Source of the DNA: Cycas panzhihuaensis
Lineage: Eukaryota > Cycadophyta
DNA: 64,000 nt
Reading direction: 5' to 3'
Assembly: GCA_023213395.1 (NCBI GenBank)
Contig: CM041465.1
Location: 56,923,741 to 56,987,740 of the forward strand
Shown here: positions 20,541 to 31,338 of the stretch, piece after piece
How positions within the stretch are numbered: the first letter of the stretch is position 1
Layout of the letters: every line of letters starts with the position of its first letter
Made by a program: the position numbers and the translations under genes
Notes under the pieces: model-generated
Database searches by the model: none
Seen by the model: only the letters and a program-made list of their open reading frames with translations
What the model was told of the DNA's origin: nothing

Positions 20541-21998
20541 AGGCAGTGGGTAGTGTAGGCCAGATGAAGCAACTGTTTCCCCTTTGTGTCACTGACAAGT
20601 GTCCTATTCTACAACGAACTATCAAATATCTCCCTTCATGCCATGCTAATAAAAGTTTCGAGATACCCACTCATAAGTCTTTAGGAAACTTGGGTGTATG
20701 GTTGCTGGTGATGCATGTAGTTTTGTTAAAATCCTTTGTTTAGAATCAAAGGTGGGAAGGAGGACTATGTGGCCTTTGTAATGAAGAACCTGATCGTCCC
20801 ATGAGTAATCGAGGAAGTGTGTTCCTCTTGTGAGTATCTCGTGCATGAGATTTTGGGTGGATACATCATCTTTGTACTTCTGCTGGATGTCTTGTAGCCA
20901 ATTCGGGATAAGGGAGGAGATTGCCTAAAGAGCGACTGATTCTTCAAAGCGACGTGATAAAGCATCAACTACCACATTTTCTTTGCCCCTTCTATACTGG
21001 ATTTCGTAATCATACCCTAATAGTTTTGTGGTCTATTTTTGTTGTTCAAGGGTAGACATACGTTGCCCCAAAAGGTACTTAAGACTTAAATGATCAGTCT
21101 TAATGATGAAGTGTTGTCCGATTAGATAAGGTTGCCAGTGGGTGACTGTATGCAAGATGGCCATCATTTCTTTTTCATGAGTAGATTTGGCAAGATTTTT
21201 CCCAGAAATTGCATGACTTGTGTAGGCCAAGGGTTGCCTATTCTACATTAAGACAACACCAATACTTGTGCCTGAAGCATCACTCTCAATGATGAAAGGC
21301 TTGGAAAAGTCTGGAGTGGCAAGTACCATAGTAGTGCACATGGCCTGTTTGAGGGCATCAGATGCTTCTTGTGCCACTGATGTCCAATGAAAAACATGTT
21401 CCTTTAATAGGGCCATGAGGGGTGCTGCCAATTTCCCATATCTACACATAAAGTTTCGATAGTATCCAATGAGTCCCAAGAATCCATGAAGACTTCCAAT
21501 GGTGGTAGGGGGTGGCCATGCGAGCATGCCTTCAATTTTCTTAGGGTCAAATTTAACTCCTTCAAAGGACACAATGTGTCCCAAATATTCTACCTCAATT
21601 TGCCCAAAGACACACTTGGAGCATTTTGCAAACAGGTGGTTGTCTTGGAGAAGTTGCAACGTCTTGTCAAGGTGTTTTAAATGGTCTGCCCAAGAGTTGT
21701 TGTAGACCAAGATATCATCAAAAAAGACCAACACAAATTTGTGAAGATAGGGTCGAAGGACGAGGTTTATCAAGCCTTGGAATGTTGAAGGGGCATTTGT
21801 GAGCCCAAACGACATGACCAAAAATTCGTAATGCCCTTCATGTGTGCGGAAGGCAGTCTTTGGAATATCTTCTAGACGGAGACGAATTTGGTGATAGCCA
21901 GATTGAAGGTCCAGTCGTGAGGAAAAACAAGCTCCATGTAACTCATCTAATAGCTCATCAATAACTGGAATGGGAAATTTATCTTTTACAATCACTTT
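20541..21998 (-). pseudogene. pol: Gypsy E reverse transcriptase and RNase H
   Basis: Minus strand. The RT has DKFPIPVIDELLDELHGA, SRLDLQSGYHQIRL, RTHEGHYEFLVMSFGLTNAP and the catalytic box LVFFDDILVY, where Phe-Phe-Asp-Asp replaces YVDD. RNase H follows with SDASGTSIGVVLMQ, HEKEMMAIL and IIKTDHLSLKYLL. VVDALSRR marks its end, and the HHCC zinc region (about 20660-20540) begins integrase with CDTCQ. Stops are few, so this is the best-preserved part of E. Confidence 0.9.
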
Positions 21999-22957
21999 GT
22001 TAAGGACTTAAAAATCTATACACATTTGCCAAGAGCCATCTTTCTTTTGAACCAATAGTATAGGGGAGAAGAGTAGGGATTGTTGCTTGGTTGAATAACC
22101 CCAGGTTCCAACATTTCATTCACCAAATTTTCAATTTCTGGTTTTTGAAAATATGGGTACCTATATGGCTAAATATTTGGTGGTTGACTTCTGGGTAGAA
22201 GTTGGATTGCATGATCCTGATGTCGGTGAGGGGGAAGTCCCTTAGGTTCATCAAATACTTGCTCATGCTTGATAAATATATCCTGAAGATCTGGGGAAGT
22301 AGATGAGGTATCATTTCCAAGGACGACTAATGAGTAGAGTTGGGCTATCATACCATAAGAACCCTTTTTGATCATTTTCTCCATGCGATGAGAACTAATC
22401 ACCTGGGAAGGCCATGCTTGTAGGCCTCGTAGCTTATACTGGTGTCCCTCAAGTGTGAATTGCATCCATAGATGCAGAAAATTCCCAAGGATGGGGCCCA
22501 AGGTACACAACCATTGTGCACTCAAAACAACATCACATCCTCCTAAAGCAAGGGCATACATGTCAGATTTAAGAACATAATCTTCCATGGAGAGTTTGAT
22601 GTTATGACATTTGCCTTTACAAGCCAACTTTCCCCCATTTGCCACTATAAATTCAAAGTTGTTGCATGGATATATGAAACAATCTGCCAACTTTGCAACT
22701 CTGGGATCAATGAAATTATGGGTACTCCCTGAGTCTATGAGGATTATGACAGTTTGGTCTTTGAAGTATCCCTTGATTTTCATCGTTTGAGGAGATTGTA
22801 ATCCTACCAATGCATGAAAGGAAATTTTCGAAGGGGTCTCATCTTGAGAGTCATCAACATCATGTTGTTGCTCTTCCACTTCTATAGTTTCTACAATGTC
22901 ATCGCAAGGGGAAGGATCCTGCAGATCGACATCTAAAACATAAAGATATTGCTCCAC
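21999..22957 (-). pseudogene. pol: Gypsy E protease
   Basis: Minus strand. The aspartic protease motif LIDSGSTHNFIDPRVAKLA lies near 22740, followed by GCDVVLSAQWLCTLGPI, the usual C-terminal half of gypsy protease. The last 170 bp link to RT. The start chosen is the Met of the long open frame; in the native polyprotein it continues from gag. Confidence 0.88.
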
Positions 22958-23836
22958 ACATTTATGATTGAGGCCAAATTTTTCATCATAGTTATAACAA
23001 ATCCCCTATTCTCGTCTCTTTTGTATTTTTTATGGACTCAATTGTTTAATTTGCCACTGTTTAGAAGTGGTAGCAGTTGCAGGTTTGCCTTGTTGAAGGT
23101 TTTTGAATGGTGGACGGATTTGGCGTCATTGCACCATGAATTTATCTTTGGCTAACTTGGTGAGTCCAATGGCTTGTGACATGGCTTTTGGACTAAACAT
23201 CTTGACTTCTGCTTGTAGATCTTCCTTTAAGCCACTAATAAAACAATTGATAAAGAAGTCCTCTCCTAATCCTATGGTGCAGTTGGCTAATTTTTTGAAC
23301 TCTGTTTGGTATGCTCATATAGAATGTATTTGTTGCAGTTTTGTCAATGTCCCTGTGAAGTCATCATATTGACTGGGCCCAAATCGTACCAAGAGTTTAT
23401 CACAAAATTCAGTCCAAGAGGGCATTCTTGAAGTCTGCCCGAGCCACTGGTACCACTGAATAGCTTCATGCTCAAGATGGAATGATGCAATCATAACTTT
23501 TTGGACATCGTCAATATGATTGAGGTGGAAGTATTGTTCTGCCTTGTAAATCTAATTGGAGGGGTCCTCTCCATCAAATTGTGGAAATTCGATCATTGTG
23601 GTCCAGGGTAAAAGTCCCACCTATTGTCAAGAACTCGATGTAGGGCCCTGTGGATTACTGGATTGTTGGCCTTGAGAGTTGGATGAATTGGTTGTTTGCA
23701 ATGACTGGATTGCTTGAAACATTAGATTCAACTTCTTATCCATGTCGGACACTTTGTTAGTTATATTAGCAATCTCAGCTTGTTGTGAGTCAAGTTGACC
23801 CAATTTAGTTTTCAGCTCATCTAAAGTGGGATCCAT
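22958..23836 (-). pseudogene. gag: Gypsy E gag
   Basis: Starts at the Met at 23836 (MDPTLDELKTKLGQLDSQQA), with a heptad-like N-terminal coiled coil and a Ser/Gln/Asn-rich linker. The Retrotrans_gag domain follows at about 23600-23200 with FDGEDPSN, ASFHLEHEAIQWYQWL and FISGLKEDLQAEV. A CCHC remnant ending EKFGLNHKC is near 22985. All parts are in one frame, with stops at about 23626, 23548 and 23325. Confidence 0.85.
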
Positions 23837-24878
23837 CGCCTATTCTTGGGAGCGTCTGCCTGCTACCATTATGGATAAAATTTGATATATATAAAAATGC
23901 TTAGAATGGCGAAATGATCAAAGTGAGCTATGTCTGTGGTAAATGAATTATTATTATTATTATTTTGGGTCCCGAAAAGGTAAGTGACTTCTTTTTTTTA
24001 TTCAACTAAATTCAGACTAGAAGTCTAGATTCTTCCTAGATCTCAAGATATCTGACTTGAATTTTCTGCTTGGGCAACTGAAGTTCAGCGACTCAATTTC
24101 TTTAATAGGAAAAATTTTTATGACTGAACTACCGTCCAACCCTTGCTGTACTTTAATCAATTAATTTGGTGACTCTATTGTTGAAATTTCTACCTTGATC
24201 GAAATTTCTTGCTTAGATTTCTGCTATGGACTAATACGCTCAGAATAAAGGATCTACCAGACTATTATTTGGTTTGTAGGCTCTCTGATATACTGATCCT
24301 AGCCGTTGATAGTAACAACTGCTGAAGAGTATTGACTACAGTTGAAGCCACCTTGTGTCTAGGGTACGATGAGAGTAACTTCCTAGGGCTAACTACTTAC
24401 CAGTGCACTACAGATTACAGACAACCAACCTATTTAGGTAACAAATTAATAGAACCCCTATAAGGGTCTTCCTATATAGCCAAAGACATGTGAAAGCTCA
24501 ATTCTGTGTTAGTTGCTATCTAAGGTGTGGTGCAATTCCGATATACCTCTAGGGTACGTGGAATGCACTCCTTCGCATGTAAGCATGCTGGGTGAAAAAT
24601 GACAGTTGGCTAGGATGTTTATAGATTGCCAGAACACTGTCTCTAGCCTAGACTGGGCAAGTGCTGAGCAGTGCTTCTACTCGACTCCTATGGAAATAGA
24701 ATAGAAGAAGAAGACATAAAATAGAAAGTGAAGATCTAGCTCGCTGGCTTACGGTGCCCCACCACTTTCTAATCACCAAGGTCCATGAGGGCAAGGTGAG
24801 AGCATACGATGCTTAATAATAGTAGGCCACCAAGAACAGAGAAAAAACTTTCTTTGCAGAAAGCACGGCCCTGGACTT
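23837..24878 (-). other. Leader of gypsy E
   Basis: About 1 kb between PBS and gag with no credible ORF. It includes a short ATT repeat near 23950 and a 23-bp block at 24789-24811 that is also found in the leader of copia H. Confidence 0.55.
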
Positions 24879-24890
24879 GCTTTGATACCA
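24879..24890 (-). other. Primer-binding site of E (initiator-Met tRNA)
   Basis: The minus strand reads TGGTATCAAAGC, 2 nt inside the 5' LTR. This is one change from the plant consensus. Confidence 0.85.
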
Positions 24891-24892
24891 CT

Positions 24893-25215
24893 TGCAATGT
24901 TCCTACTTCATAAATCAATACAAAAGCATGCAAAGAACACGAGAATAATTGAAAAGAGAACTTTATTGATCGCACTTACAGATTGCGGGCCTCTTTGAGG
25001 GGGCAACCTCCTATGAGAAAAGCTCTATTACAATAGTTCCAAGATGTCCCTTTACAATACAATGCCGTCTTTATATCCTAAGTCACTACCCCCGCCCAAA
25101 CCACAGCTAATGCATGTGGGATAAAAATGGGTCTTGCCCATACATTAAGTTATGACTAATACAATAATAACTATAGACTAATACTATAGAATAGTTAGGA
25201 CATAGGGTCCTAATA
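24893..25215 (-). repeat. 5' LTR of gypsy E
   Basis: 323 bp, aligned with 19126-19449. Plus-strand ends are TGCAATGTTCC and GGTCCTAATA, followed by TSD ATTTA. Confidence 0.9.
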
Positions 25216-25220
25216 ATTTA

Positions 25221-26390
25221 ACATTCTGACTAATCACAATTCTTTTCCCCTGCGAATCCCACAATCTGTAAGCTTTGTTCTGATCAGAATATATCATAAA
25301 AATACACTTCAAACTCTTACGATCCAACTTCTTGTGATCTTCGTTTGGGATGTGTTCATATCCAATGCACCCAAATGTTTTTGAATGACTAATGATAGGT
25401 TTACGACCGATCTGTTTCTCTTTGGGGGTCATGCTTCAAAATGCTTGAGTGGGTACCTTGTTCAGAATATAAACAGTAGTCACAATAATTTCTGCCCAAA
25501 ACATCGTTGGCATGTTTTTTGAATGCACCATACACCTTGCCATGTCCATCATGGTACAATTTTTTTCTCTCTGCAACACCATTTTGTTGTGGGGGTATAC
25601 GGGACAATAAACTCCCATTTTATACCATGATTGTGACAGAACCGATTAAACATATGATTGTTGTATTCCTTGCCATTATCACTTCTCAATGTTTTAATCC
25701 TTTTATCACTTTCATTTTTAACACTCGCTTTCCAACCATGGAAATGATCAAACATCTTTGACTTATTTTTTACGAAATATACCAAGGCCTTCCTAGTGTA
25801 GTTGTCTACAAACACTAAGGTATATTGAGCTCCAAATATTGAAGAGTTCAAGAGTAGTCCCATCATGTTTGCATGCATAAGCTCAAGCTTCTCCTTGGCT
25901 CTCTAGGCATTGTCCTAAGCAAAAGGATAGCAATGATGCTCCCCGTACATACACCCTTCACAAACACCATTTGAACATAAAATAGATGGTAATCCTTCCA
26001 CTATTCTCAACCTTTTTAGTAGTGCGATGCTTCTGTAATTAAGGCGACCTAGGCGATCATGCCACAACTTACATCATCTGCACTGGCAACAAAAGCATAG
26101 GACTTCTTTTGGGATCGAAACTTTTCAAACACCAAAAAATTATCTCTAACTTTCCTAGTAGCAATGATAGAGAAATTATGTTTAGGATCCTTAATCAGAC
26201 ATCTATTTTTATAAAGCTCCACCTTCATTCCTTGTTTACAGATTTGTCGGGCTGAAAATAAATTCAATTGCATCTTGGGTACATAATAGACCCCTTTAAA
26301 CTTACCACCTACCAAGGAAACATCGCCAACACCTTCAACCGTTAACATGCAAGCATCTCCAAGGATAATCTCAGCACCACTATGATCTGC
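25221..26390 (-). pseudogene. pol: Copia D pol, integrase and protease part
   Basis: Minus strand. The downstream part of protease shows GKFKGVYYVPKMQLNLFSARQI near 26300. The pre-integrase and integrase segments show LVFVDNYTRKALVYFVKNKS, KTLRSDNGKEYNNHMF near 25690 and, after a frameshift, QNGVAEREKNC near 25590. The C-terminal SKTFGCIGYEHIPNEDHKK is near 25370. The gene ends at RIVISQNVK, which joins KFDESSTY across the E insertion. Breaks lie at about 25435, 25560 and 25880-26050. Confidence 0.85.
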
Positions 26391-27264
26391 ACTCTATGCA
26401 TCAAAGTTTTGCTTTTGGAAAGAGATGTGCTTTTGCGCTCCATAGTCCAATATCCGATAGTCTCTCTGACTTGACTCGGCTAACAAGGCTGACACTCTGA
26501 CACAATGTATTGCAACGCTCTTCCCTTTATCATTTTGGCTAGCTTTGTGTTTGTCCTGTGTCTTGAACCAACAATTCTTTTCTCTATGGCCTTCCTTCTT
26601 GTAGTAGTTACATTTGCTAGTGAATTTCTTCTTCTCCTGAGACTCCTCCCTAGACCTTTGTGTGAACTTCTCCTCTTGAACGGTCTCCCTCCTATTCGTC
26701 TTCATGACTAAGGCCTGACTTGACTCAGAACCTCCAAGTATCCCATGATGTTTTAACTTGGCATCCTCCACTAGAATAAGATTTTTTATGCCATCAAATG
26801 TCTCTCCTACATCACCTCATCTCTGCCATAGATGTTCTAGAAAGTGGCAAAAGTAGTTAGCAATTTTGACATGATTATCACAAACAGCAGTGCATCATCA
26901 ATTGAATTTGCCTTTAACTCTTCTAGATTGTTCTTCAAGTCAGTGACTTTATTTAGGTAGGCGTTTATGTTGGTCTCATCTTCTACTGTAGAATTGAGAA
27001 GCTGCAATATTAAAGCCAAACATCTATTTATCTTCTTCTTCTCAAAAGTTCCATACACCTTTGCCTAGATTTCGTTTGGCTAATCCAGGTTATGAACCAA
27101 CATCCTCTGGTTTGTCGCTAGTGACAGTTTCAACAATCCAATGGCCATAAACTACTTCTCCTAAAGTCATACACGTTCTTTACGGTCATGTGGGACCACG
27201 TCCACTTTCGCCTTAGTTATTACCTGTAGTTGATTCACCATTAGTATTAACTCCATGTTAGCCT
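26391..27264 (-). pseudogene. gag: Copia D gag, middle and C-terminal part
   Basis: Minus strand. The gag helix block EDETNINAYLNKVTDLKNNL is near 26990 and the basic pre-knuckle region near 26690. The knuckle remnant CNYYKKEGHREKNC has one Cys changed to Tyr. The protease active site near 26450 reads RILDYGAQKHISF, with DSG changed to DYG. The frame is cut by F at 27269; the first residues of gag lie at 42863-42905. Confidence 0.82.
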
Positions 27265-27269
27265 TCCAC

Positions 27270-27522
27270 TATTGGTTTGATGCCTCAATGATAGATGATG
27301 AATACTTGATGATTATTATTGAGGGTATAAGAGTATATATACAATTAGGGTTTGTAACCCTCTTGAACTACCTTGTAACTGACACATTACATATGGACAC
27401 GTGTCCTTCGGTTATAACCATAGAACTTTATCTAGAAACCCTAGATAAAACATTACATTCTAACACCCTCATAACCATAGAACTTTATCTAGAAACCCTA
27501 GATAAAACATTACATTCTAACA
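27270..27522 (-). repeat. 3' LTR of copia F
   Basis: Aligns with 42662-42857 apart from the 57-bp duplication. The outer end reads TATTGG, where the other copy has TGTTGG. Confidence 0.9.
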
Positions 27523-27527
27523 CCCTC
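27414..27527 (-). repeat. 57-bp tandem duplication across the PPT/LTR junction of F
   Basis: Two near-perfect copies, 27414-27470 and 27471-27527, each starting ATAACCATAGAACTTTATCT and each containing the LTR start plus the first PPT bases (CCCTC on the plus strand). The 5' LTR has only one copy. Confidence 0.9.
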
Positions 27528-27541
27528 TCTTAATGTTTTAT
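27499..27541 (-). promoter_or_regulatory. PPT/3'-LTR junction of F inside an inverted repeat
   Basis: TAGATAAAACATTA (27499-27512) and TAATGTTTTAT (27531-27541) pair over 11 bp around the PPT and LTR start. Confidence 0.65.
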
Positions 27542-27544
27542 TCT

Positions 27545-29265
27545 TTTAATCCTATTTTGTCTCTAACAAATTTGAATCTGTTTTTTCCTAGAGGCTTTGT
27601 CAATATATCAACCACTTAATCACTTGTTGAACAATAAACAAGGTTTATTTCCTTGTTTTGAACTTTTTCTCGAATAAAATGGTGGTGAACTTTGATGTGT
27701 TTAATCCTGGCATGAAGCATTGGATTTTTGGTGAGCTTGATGGCACTTTGATTATCATAGTGAAGTGTAGTGGCTGCCTTTTGAGGTTCCTTTAGGTCAT
27801 CCAGGAGTTGTATTAGCCAAATTGCTTCAGCAGTTGCACTGACTACTGATTTGTACTCTGCCTCTGTAGATGATAGTGCTACAGTTGCTTGTTTAGGAAA
27901 TTGGTGCTGAGCCTAGAAAGAAACAATGCCCACTGGTTGATTTCCTTCGTTCCTTGTCACCTACCTAGTTTGAATCATAGAAGCCTATTAACTTATTAGA
28001 TTTTTCTTTTGGAAACATCAATTTCAATTCTGATGTCCCTTTTAAATATCTCAAAATCTTCTTTGCAACATTCCAATGTCTTGTTCTAGGCTCATCTATG
28101 TATCTTGAAATCATACCTACTGCATATGAAATATTAGGTCTGGGAGCTGTAAGGTAGATGAGACTACCTACAAGTTGTTTGTACAGAGTAGCATCCATGC
28201 ACGATTTCTTTTCATCTTTAATCACGTTACAATTTACTTCCATGGGAGTGGAGCATGGGTTGCATTTGTCCATCTGAAATTTAGCCAACAAATCTTTAAT
28301 GTATTTGCTTTGGCACAAGGTGATTGATCTATTCTGTTGATCAATTTGGATGCGTAAATAGTAATTGAGAAGTCCAAGATCTGTCATTTCAAACTTGCTC
28401 TCCAGTTGATTCCTTATGTCAGATATTGATATCTCATCATCACTAGTGAGGATCATATCGTCAACATATACTACTATTATGGTGATTGCACTTGTTCTAT
28501 TTTTTACATACAGACTTGAGTCAGAGCTACTCCTGTGAAAGCCATTTTTGTAGAGACAGCTATCTAACTTTGCATACCGGGCACGAGGGGCTTGTTTCAG
28601 ACCATACAATGCCTTTTTCAATCTGTAGACCAGGTGCTCTTGTCCCTATTTGATGTAACCCTTAGGTTGTGACATGTAGATTTCTTCTTCTATTTCGCCG
28701 TTTAAGAAGGCACTTTTGACATCTGGTTGGTAGATCTTCCAATTCTTTTGTGCCGCCATAGCTATAACTGTTCTCACCATATTTAGTTTGGCTATAGGTG
28801 AGAAAGTTTCTTCATAATCCACTCCTGTTGTTTGTGTGTAGCCTTTTGCAACCAGCCTTGCTTTATATTTTTCTATCTTTCCATTGGCTCCTTCTTTGAT
28901 TTTGTAGATCCATTTATAGTTTACAACAGGTTTATTTGGAGGCAATTCAACCAGTTCCCAGGTCCGGTTTTTGATTATGGAGTTTAGTTCAGCATCCATG
29001 GCTTTCTTCCACTTAATGTGCTCTTTTGCTTCAGTATATGATTGTGGCTCCACTTGACTGAACAAGGCTCTATGTTTCTGACTCCTTGTTATGTGGGAAA
29101 GTATTTCTCCTTTCTTCAATGGTCTTGATGTACCATTTAGGTACCCCTTTTTTCTCTTTTGGTTCATGTGTCCTTGATTCTTCATTTTCTTCGTCTTCTG
29201 GAGTGGAATCGCCATGAGAGGCTTCAGGAGAAGAGGCTTCTTTTGAGATATCCTCTAAAGTTATG
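27545..29265 (-). pseudogene. pol: Copia F pol, RT and RNase H part
   Basis: Minus strand. The IN-RT linker near 29200 (EDEENEESRTHEPKEKKGVP) is followed by RT with KPVVNYKWIYKIKEGANGKI near 28935, VKSAFLNGEIEEEIYMSQPK near 28700, [20 protein letters not shown] near 28610 and VVYVDDMILTSDD near 28470. RNase H follows, with ALSSTEAEYKSVV near 27870 and KHIKVHHHFIREKV near 27690, to a KRGC-type end. Long open stretches remain (28621-27965 and 29215-28646). Stops cluster at 28640 and below 27960. Confidence 0.88.
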
Positions 29266-29270
29266 CACAA

Positions 29271-30077
29271 TGTTGACTTAGGGGGTATCTTATTACACTT
29301 ACAAGATACCTCTTTCACTTGTCAAGGTTACACAGTGCTATAGTCTAGTTCAGATCATCAACATGGTCATTCACATACATTCCACATATATTTCACGAAT
29401 GGTACACACAACAGACAGAATCAATACGTACGCAGCAGTTCAGCATCACAACACAAAGAATACACCACTTTCCACGTAACTCTTCATTTTATTAAGGAAG
29501 CAAGTCAATTTACAGTAGGTCGGAATGCATTCCTTAGCATTCCAAAGAAAGATACATTCTTTACATTACATATGTGTACCCGGATGGTACTTATCATACA
29601 GTCTTTGCTCAATCGGTGACATACGTCGGCTTCCGCACCTTTGCGTACCCGTGATAATCGGCTCTCACCCTAACCTGGTGGTTCATGCGTACCTCCTTAA
29701 GTACTCATGCTGGTACCTTTTGGTCAAGGGTTATGATCACTGTCATAACCGTACCCCTTCGATCATACGTGCCTTTCCCTTAATCACTTGTTTAGGCACT
29801 TAATTAATTATCCTTGTATCTCAGATGCGTCAAATGCAGCGACTCAACATGTCTTCACCGGGTCCCTTTGAGTCATGCGTCGCTGCTTGGTTCCGTTCCG
29901 CTGCTGGTACGTATCTGTCATACGTACTGCCCGTGCACGCACCTATTATACATACCCAGAATGCCGATTTCTCTGCCGTTTTGCCTCGTGCACCTCCGCA
30001 TACCCATACCGCACAACTCAAAGTTACGACCTACCTCTAGTCCTCTCACAACCATAGGATCATTTTAGACTCCAACA
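29271..30077 (-). repeat. 3' LTR of gypsy G
   Basis: Plus-strand ends are TGTTGACTTAGGGGG and GACTCCAACA. It aligns with 38768-39591 with many small differences, so the insertion is not recent. On the inner side the sense strand reads CCCGGGACAGA before the LTR, a weak PPT. Confidence 0.93.
29653..29670 (-). other. tRNA-Glu anticodon-arm complement in 3' LTR of G
   Basis: The plus strand reads GATAATCGGCTCTCACCC. Element RNA, being the opposite strand, would pair with tRNA-Glu(CUC) over 17 of 18 nt, from the D arm into the anticodon loop. The tRNA sequence is recalled from memory. Confidence 0.5.
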
Positions 30078-30601
30078 TCTGTCCCGGGTCAACAGTTATG
30101 GGTTTGAGCATCCTTGCTCAACAAAACTCCAAAAAATTTTCAAAATTTCGGGGTATCCCTCCCCGCCTGTCTCAAGGCGGCTCCTCACGCCTTTGTCCCG
30201 CCAAAATCTCCTCATTTATACGTGTCGGGTGGCAATAATAGCATCCTTCTCTTTTATTTTGTCTGAAGGGCGCTATCTCACTTTTATACCCTTCCTCCAT
30301 TTCACGAATCATTTGAATTATAGGTCCCGCTTTGTCCTGTGGTGTAGGAGGTCTCAAGGTTCCCCGCCTCCGTTCGTGGAAGTCTTCCCATTCTTCCTGT
30401 GATGCTTACGCTTCTTCTTCCTCCTCCTCGCTTCTTCTTCTCCCTTCTTCCTCTTTCCTCGCCGATGGACACTGCTTTTGTCCGATGAGGAATGGGTGTT
30501 CTCGGTGTTTTCTCGAGCTGTAAGTACCTTTTGCATCTATTTTTGTACTTTCCTTTTTGCTTCCGCATCGCTCATCGTGTCTGGGAATTCACGCCCATTG
30601 T
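30078..30601 (-). other. 3' untranslated region of gypsy G with long purine tract
   Basis: Between the extra ORF and the 3' LTR. It holds a 50-nt sense-strand purine tract (30411-30460). Open frames here are low-complexity Lys/Arg/Glu products of that tract and are not annotated as genes. Confidence 0.6.
30411..30460 (-). other. Extended sense-strand polypurine tract in G
   Basis: 49 of 50 bases are pyrimidines on the plus strand (CTT and CCT repeats), so the element RNA is GAA/GGA-rich. It lies about 330 bp before the 3' LTR. It could act as an auxiliary plus-strand primer, or simply be microsatellite-like. Confidence 0.5.
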
Positions 30602-31285
30602 TTAATAATTGGCTCCCGCGGAGAAATAGTGGTCCTGGTCAGCTGCACCTCTGGACACTGGTAGAATAAAATTGCCAAAAGCAATGAAGGATGGCAGAAT
30701 GGGTGTGTCCTAATCTCCTTTAGCTGCTGCCTCATGTTTTCCCAAGAATTCGGACCAATTCATCTTTTCCCCGTCTCAGATTTTCAACAACACTTGCATC
30801 ATGCCTCCCTGAATGTAGGTGTACTTCCGTTTGGACAAAAACCTGGAATTGATCACTTTGGCCACCCATTGAAGTCTAGCATCCATGATGTCTGCTACAC
30901 GGATCCTGCCAGACATAATCTGAGTGTTGGGTTGGCATAATTCTCTCAACCACATTTCTTGATCCACTTCTGACCTTTTTGTTCCCAGTGGAACCTCTCC
31001 TTCATTGGGAAGTTTGGTAATGGTATGGACTATGTCTGCGTCCATTTTGGCCTTCCTGCTGTCCTCCTTCAGGGCCATTAGGATTTGGTCCATGAGTTCG
31101 GGGTCATAGTACATAGGGTTACAGTAGATGTAGTCTCCCCAACCTGCCTGCTTAACCCTGGCCTAAAATGGAGCTGGTAGGGCTTGTAGCTCCTGCTTGA
31201 GCTTCGGTATATAGGCCTCTTGGCACCCTGCTGTCCTCATACTGGCTGTTGAGTCCCAGAGATAAGAAAGAAAACCTAAGCGTAC
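30602..31285 (-). pseudogene. Uncharacterised extra ORF downstream of pol in G
   Basis: About 225 residues on the same strand as pol, after integrase. In sense it begins near 31285 with GFLSYLWDSTASMRTAGCQE. It continues through GWGDYIYCNPMYYDPELMDQ, DADIVHTITKLPNEGEVPLG, ARLQWVAKVI, FLSKRKYTYIQGGMM and MNWSEFLGKH, and ends near HYFSAGANY. Three in-frame stops (near 31170, 30775 and 30740) interrupt it. The relic at 46350-47126 has the same residue pattern in the same order, so this is a real conserved coding region. I recognise no known fold. It sits where env-like ORFs occur in some plant gypsies, but no signal peptide or membrane segment is visible. Confidence 0.75.
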
Positions 31286-31338
31286 AAATCAGAACCCTAT
31301 GTACATACCTCTAAGGAACGCTTGCCGTTTTTGTGTCT

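Larger units (their letters stand above)
19126..25215 (-). mobile_element. Ty3/gypsy chromovirus E
   Basis: A minus-strand gypsy with LTRs 19126-19449 and 24893-25215 and TSD ATTTA (19121-19125 and 25216-25220). It is inserted in the IN-RT linker of D. Domain order is gag, PR, RT, RNase H, IN, chromodomain, which is diagnostic of a chromovirus. The PBS is of initiator-Met type. The LTRs differ by about 5 % by eye. The ORF is one collinear frame with scattered stops. Confidence 0.93.

Noticed and set aside
23941-23970. ATT microsatellite in the E leader
   Set aside because: Very short and ordinary; no further meaning.
26505-26711. Plus-strand hydrophobic frame opposite D gag
   Set aside because: Shadow of the basic gag region on the minus strand.
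30302-30568. Lys/Arg/Glu-rich minus-strand frame near the G 3' LTR
   Set aside because: It is the direct translation of the GAA/GGA purine tract, and both strands are open there.
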